Origin: Bryum argenteum
Lineage: Eukaryota; Streptophyta; Bryopsida; Bryales; Bryaceae
Direction of reading: 5' to 3'
Assembly (NCBI GenBank): GCA_037043015.1
Contig: CM073326.1
Location: forward strand, 9,122,345-9,186,344
Length of the DNA: 64,000 nucleotides
A program made the translations under genes and the position numbers. The notes below the pieces were generated by a model. The model saw only the letters and a program-made list of their open reading frames with translations. It was not told the origin of the DNA and searched no databases. Positions 61,501 through 64,000 of the stretch are shown here, one piece after another (within the stretch, counting starts at the first letter, position 1; every line of letters begins with the position of its first letter).

Positions 61501-61642
61501 AGGTCTTGGAAAAAGATGCCATAGAGTATCAAACTATTCCTACTCACGCGATGCAAATGAACCCCAAAATATGGAGTGAGGGTCTTAGGGCGAGGTCTTG
61601 GAAAGAGATGTCATATACCACCAAAATATTCCTACTCACATG
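61501..61642 (+). repeat. Imperfect duplication, period about 92 bp
   Basis: AGGTCTTGGAAAAAGATG, then ACTATTCCTACTCAC, at 61501 recurs as AGGTCTTGGAAAGAGATG, then ATATTCCTACTCACA, at 61593. Confidence 0.7.
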
Positions 61643-63841
61643 ACAAATTTCATGATTTTTTTTCCGCTACCTTTTTGACAAACACTAAAGCGTCAAGAAA
61701 AAACATCTCAAGAACATGCCAAAACAACACCTTCTTCCGTTTACCATTTCCTGTTCATGGATGTGCTCATTTTCAGCCAAGTGTGCAACCCCCTTTGCAA
61801 GCCCACCGACCATTTCCCACCTTCTGTCACATTTCCACAAACACTGTCAAATGTGCAATATGTAATTGGATACTACCTCATTACTCATCACATTGGTCCA
61901 TTTCTTCGATAACAAGTCAAGTTTTACAAGTTGAGTATCATTCTTGGGGGATATTTAGACTTTTGTTGGTTCCTGCCATGACACCTTGCATAAAATTGTG
62001 ATGCCTAGAGCATATCTTTCTTCAAGTAAGAATGGTTGCTACTGTAGTTTTAACTGGCTTGTATGGAGATCTTTTTAAGGTTATGACATAGCAACGGTGA
62101 GAATGTTAAGATCTTTTCTTTCCATTTTCTTCTTTGTTGTTTTGAAAATGTGTTAAAATGGAGTTAACGAAGGTAGGATATATTTTAAGTTTTTGTAAAA
62201 GTTTGTGATATATGACTTTTTTTGTATCTTTCACTAAACGTGTAAAGTTTTTCAAATGTGCAAAAATCTAGTTAGTTTTCTATAAGAATTGTGGAAGGGT
62301 ATAGATAAGCCTATGTTTGCATGTCATGAACTTGTTTCAAATGAATAGTAGTACAAAAAACCGGTCTTTGGGCTTAACTTGGTCGGCCGAGACGCCTGGT
62401 TTCTTGATGCAATAGAATCACAACTTCCAATAGTGAAAGTTGTTCGATTCACACCAACTTCATGCAAGATTCCAAACAACCCACCATGCACTATCGAACT
62501 CGGGGCTTTTAGGGCGTAACATGTGTTAGTGCTACAAGTGTAAAACAATCATAGTATACAAACCAGCATGAAAGATTCACATGTCCTACAAAAATGAATA
62601 GAGTCTGGTAAGCTTACCCCCACATATCACATCCCCAGAAAACGTTGTGATATGTTGCTTTTGGTAGCCGAGATTGCGAAGAATGATTCCCCGGCATCGG
62701 AATCTCCGTCATGCATGCCCACACACTGCGAATATCGAGCATGCCTCATCATCAGCAACAGCGCTTGCTGCGAAGGGGACCCCCGATCGAAAGGACTGGC
62801 TAAACTAGCAACTCGGCTTCCCACCGGCATTTGTATGTGGCAGCAAACAACGGATTATCCTCTGGAACAATTCCACTTGGAAGCACGACATCTCTTACCA
62901 GAGGCCGGTTTGGATGAAGAATCTGCTGGGTCGAGGAAATGAGGAGGTAATTGTACCATATCTTTGTTCCCCCGCCGCCTGAGAAAGCAAAAGAGCTCTC
63001 TTATCCCTCGATAGCATATTTTTCAATTTAAACGTCACGATCAAAATCGATGTTTGTACATCGTTTTGCAATGAAGAAGCAACAGGCCTGCATGGATCAC
63101 TTTTGATAAGAAAATTTCTGAATTTGGATATTCACTCACTGAGAATTTTCCAATGCTGAAAAAGTTGACCCACAAGTAGATGATTACATTTTCTCCCTTC
63201 CTCTAACTCCTTATAATGACTACAAATATTTCTGAAAATAACCCTAGCAGGAGGGAACAATGATAATAGGACCATGAGTTTTTGTAATACCAGCAACTAG
63301 TAGTAGATAACAGAAAACAAAAACTAGATATTGATATTGATAAGCTGCTTGTGCAATCTGTTTACACGCACAATAAAAAGTAACTGTGAACATGAGAGTG
63401 GGCATACCTTTTACATAAGTAGATAGGTACACTCAAACCTTTTGCCATTAATTATGCCGTGTTCGGAAAACTCTGCAACACAATGAATTGTACGTGATAA
63501 ATTTACCTTCTCGGGTTTGAGTTGTCACAATTTGACTTGAGAATAATAATCATGATAATGGAGTGTCATAGTGAAGAGGATTTAGTGTAGTCATTACAAC
63601 GACAGGCAAAAGATGGATATCTGAATCGGTGAGGAGACCGTACAAAGAGCGTTCCTGTTCAATGGTAATCTTGAGTAGAGAACATGGTTGAATATTGGAG
63701 GCAAGTTACGGACGAGTCCCATTGCAACAGGTAAGAAACGGATGACTCAGGGTCAGCGTCAATGTAATGGAATCTTCGCCAAAAACAGAACCTCGCAACT
63801 CCCAGTGTGCATCAACAGTGAGTAGTTGGGTGCTTACTTAC

Positions 63842-63962
63842 CCCGCGGGGTGCTTTCAGCTTTCCCGTTTGAACTGGTCGTAGCGCAATGGAGGTGAGCT
63901 GGTAGAACGGGGCCACAAACATCCAGCCGAAGCTGAACTGACATGAATCCGTTCAATTGCAT
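63842..63962 (-). CDS. Possible first coding exon of a minus-strand gene at the right edge
   Basis: An ATG at 63962 opens a frame (MQLNGFMSVQLRLDVCG, then PAHLHCATTSSNGKAESTPRG) ending at a strong donor, GTAAGTAAGC, at 63841. The peptide is Ser/Thr/Ala-rich with few acidic residues, which would suit an organellar targeting peptide. Later exons could not be fixed; the open, GC-richer stretch near 62640-62930 is a candidate. No family recognised. Confidence 0.35.
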
Positions 63963-64000
63963 GGCTCCGTCACCCCGCGTCCTCGCTTGCCTGGTCGCCT

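Larger units (their letters stand above)
56329..63841. other. AT-rich intergenic region with repeats
   Basis: No convincing gene in about 7.5 kb. A somewhat GC-rich minus-strand ORF at 57846-58220 has no family likeness. Recognisable content is the 38-bp tandem repeat, the TTAA-flanked MITE and an imperfect 92-bp-period duplication (61501-61642). The GC-richer stretch 62640-62940 has open frames on both strands and may be an exon of the gene starting at 63962. Confidence 0.5.

Noticed and set aside
63865-63960. tRNA or SINE head (GTAGCGCAATGGAGGTGAGC)
   Set aside because: An A-box-like word is present but no B box or cloverleaf follows, and the stretch reads as a coding exon on the other strand.

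Overview
This is nuclear DNA of a land plant. The genes carry GT-AG introns of about 60-960 bp, and the set includes plant-type CNX1 (MoeA-MogA order), an OBERON-type PHD protein, a CaaX-ending PEX19 and the complex I MWFE subunit. Short gene spacing and AT-rich intergenic DNA suggest a seedless plant, perhaps a bryophyte, but I cannot name the species. All exon models were built by eye from splice sites and reading phase.

Layout: 1-2.5 kb, 3' part of an OBERON-like PHD gene (+). 3.7-5.9 kb, PEX19 (-). 7.15 kb, a 60-aa QCR10-like complex III subunit (+). 7.3-14.8 kb, gene-poor AT-rich DNA with a tRNA-derived SINE. 14.8-16.1 kb, intronless DCP2 (-), head to head with CNX1 (+, 14 exons, 16.85-21.0 kb). 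22.15-23.1 kb, a small RPA1-C-terminus-like OB-fold gene (+). 24.6-28.4 kb, ALG1 (-, 15 exons). 30.3-31.6 kb, an intronless F-box gene (+). 32.1-32.9 kb, NDUFA1/MWFE (+). 34.1-36.8 kb, bystin (-, 10 exons). 37-40 kb, DNA-transposon debris: a Tc1/mariner remnant and several MITEs.

The main discovery is a DNA transposon of about 15.8 kb at 40,517-56,318. It has terminal inverted repeats (34 bp identical) and a 10-bp direct repeat, GCCACATATG, at its flanks. The right half encodes a Mutator-like (MULE) transposase with an N-terminal Cys/His zinc-binding module, a DDE-type core and a C-terminal SWIM finger, plus a 211-aa two-exon protein on the other strand. The left half carries an open 10-exon gene for a 1,146-aa protein. 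Its N-terminal region looks like a ParB/sulfiredoxin-type fold (E-G-N-H-R) and its C-terminal region like a circularly ordered (beta-class) DNA aminomethyltransferase with altered catalytic motifs. Directly upstream of that gene lies a 3.6-kb array with about 22 copies of a CATTCGACGGCGCAAGT-like motif. Half of a perfect 22-bp palindrome in a transposase intron matches the core of this motif. A ParB-like protein, a methylase-like domain, iterated sites and a MULE transposase in one mobile unit is a combination I do not recognise.

The last 7.7 kb (56.3-64 kb) is AT-rich, with a piggyBac-like MITE and tandem repeats, and possibly the first exon of a minus-strand gene at the right edge.
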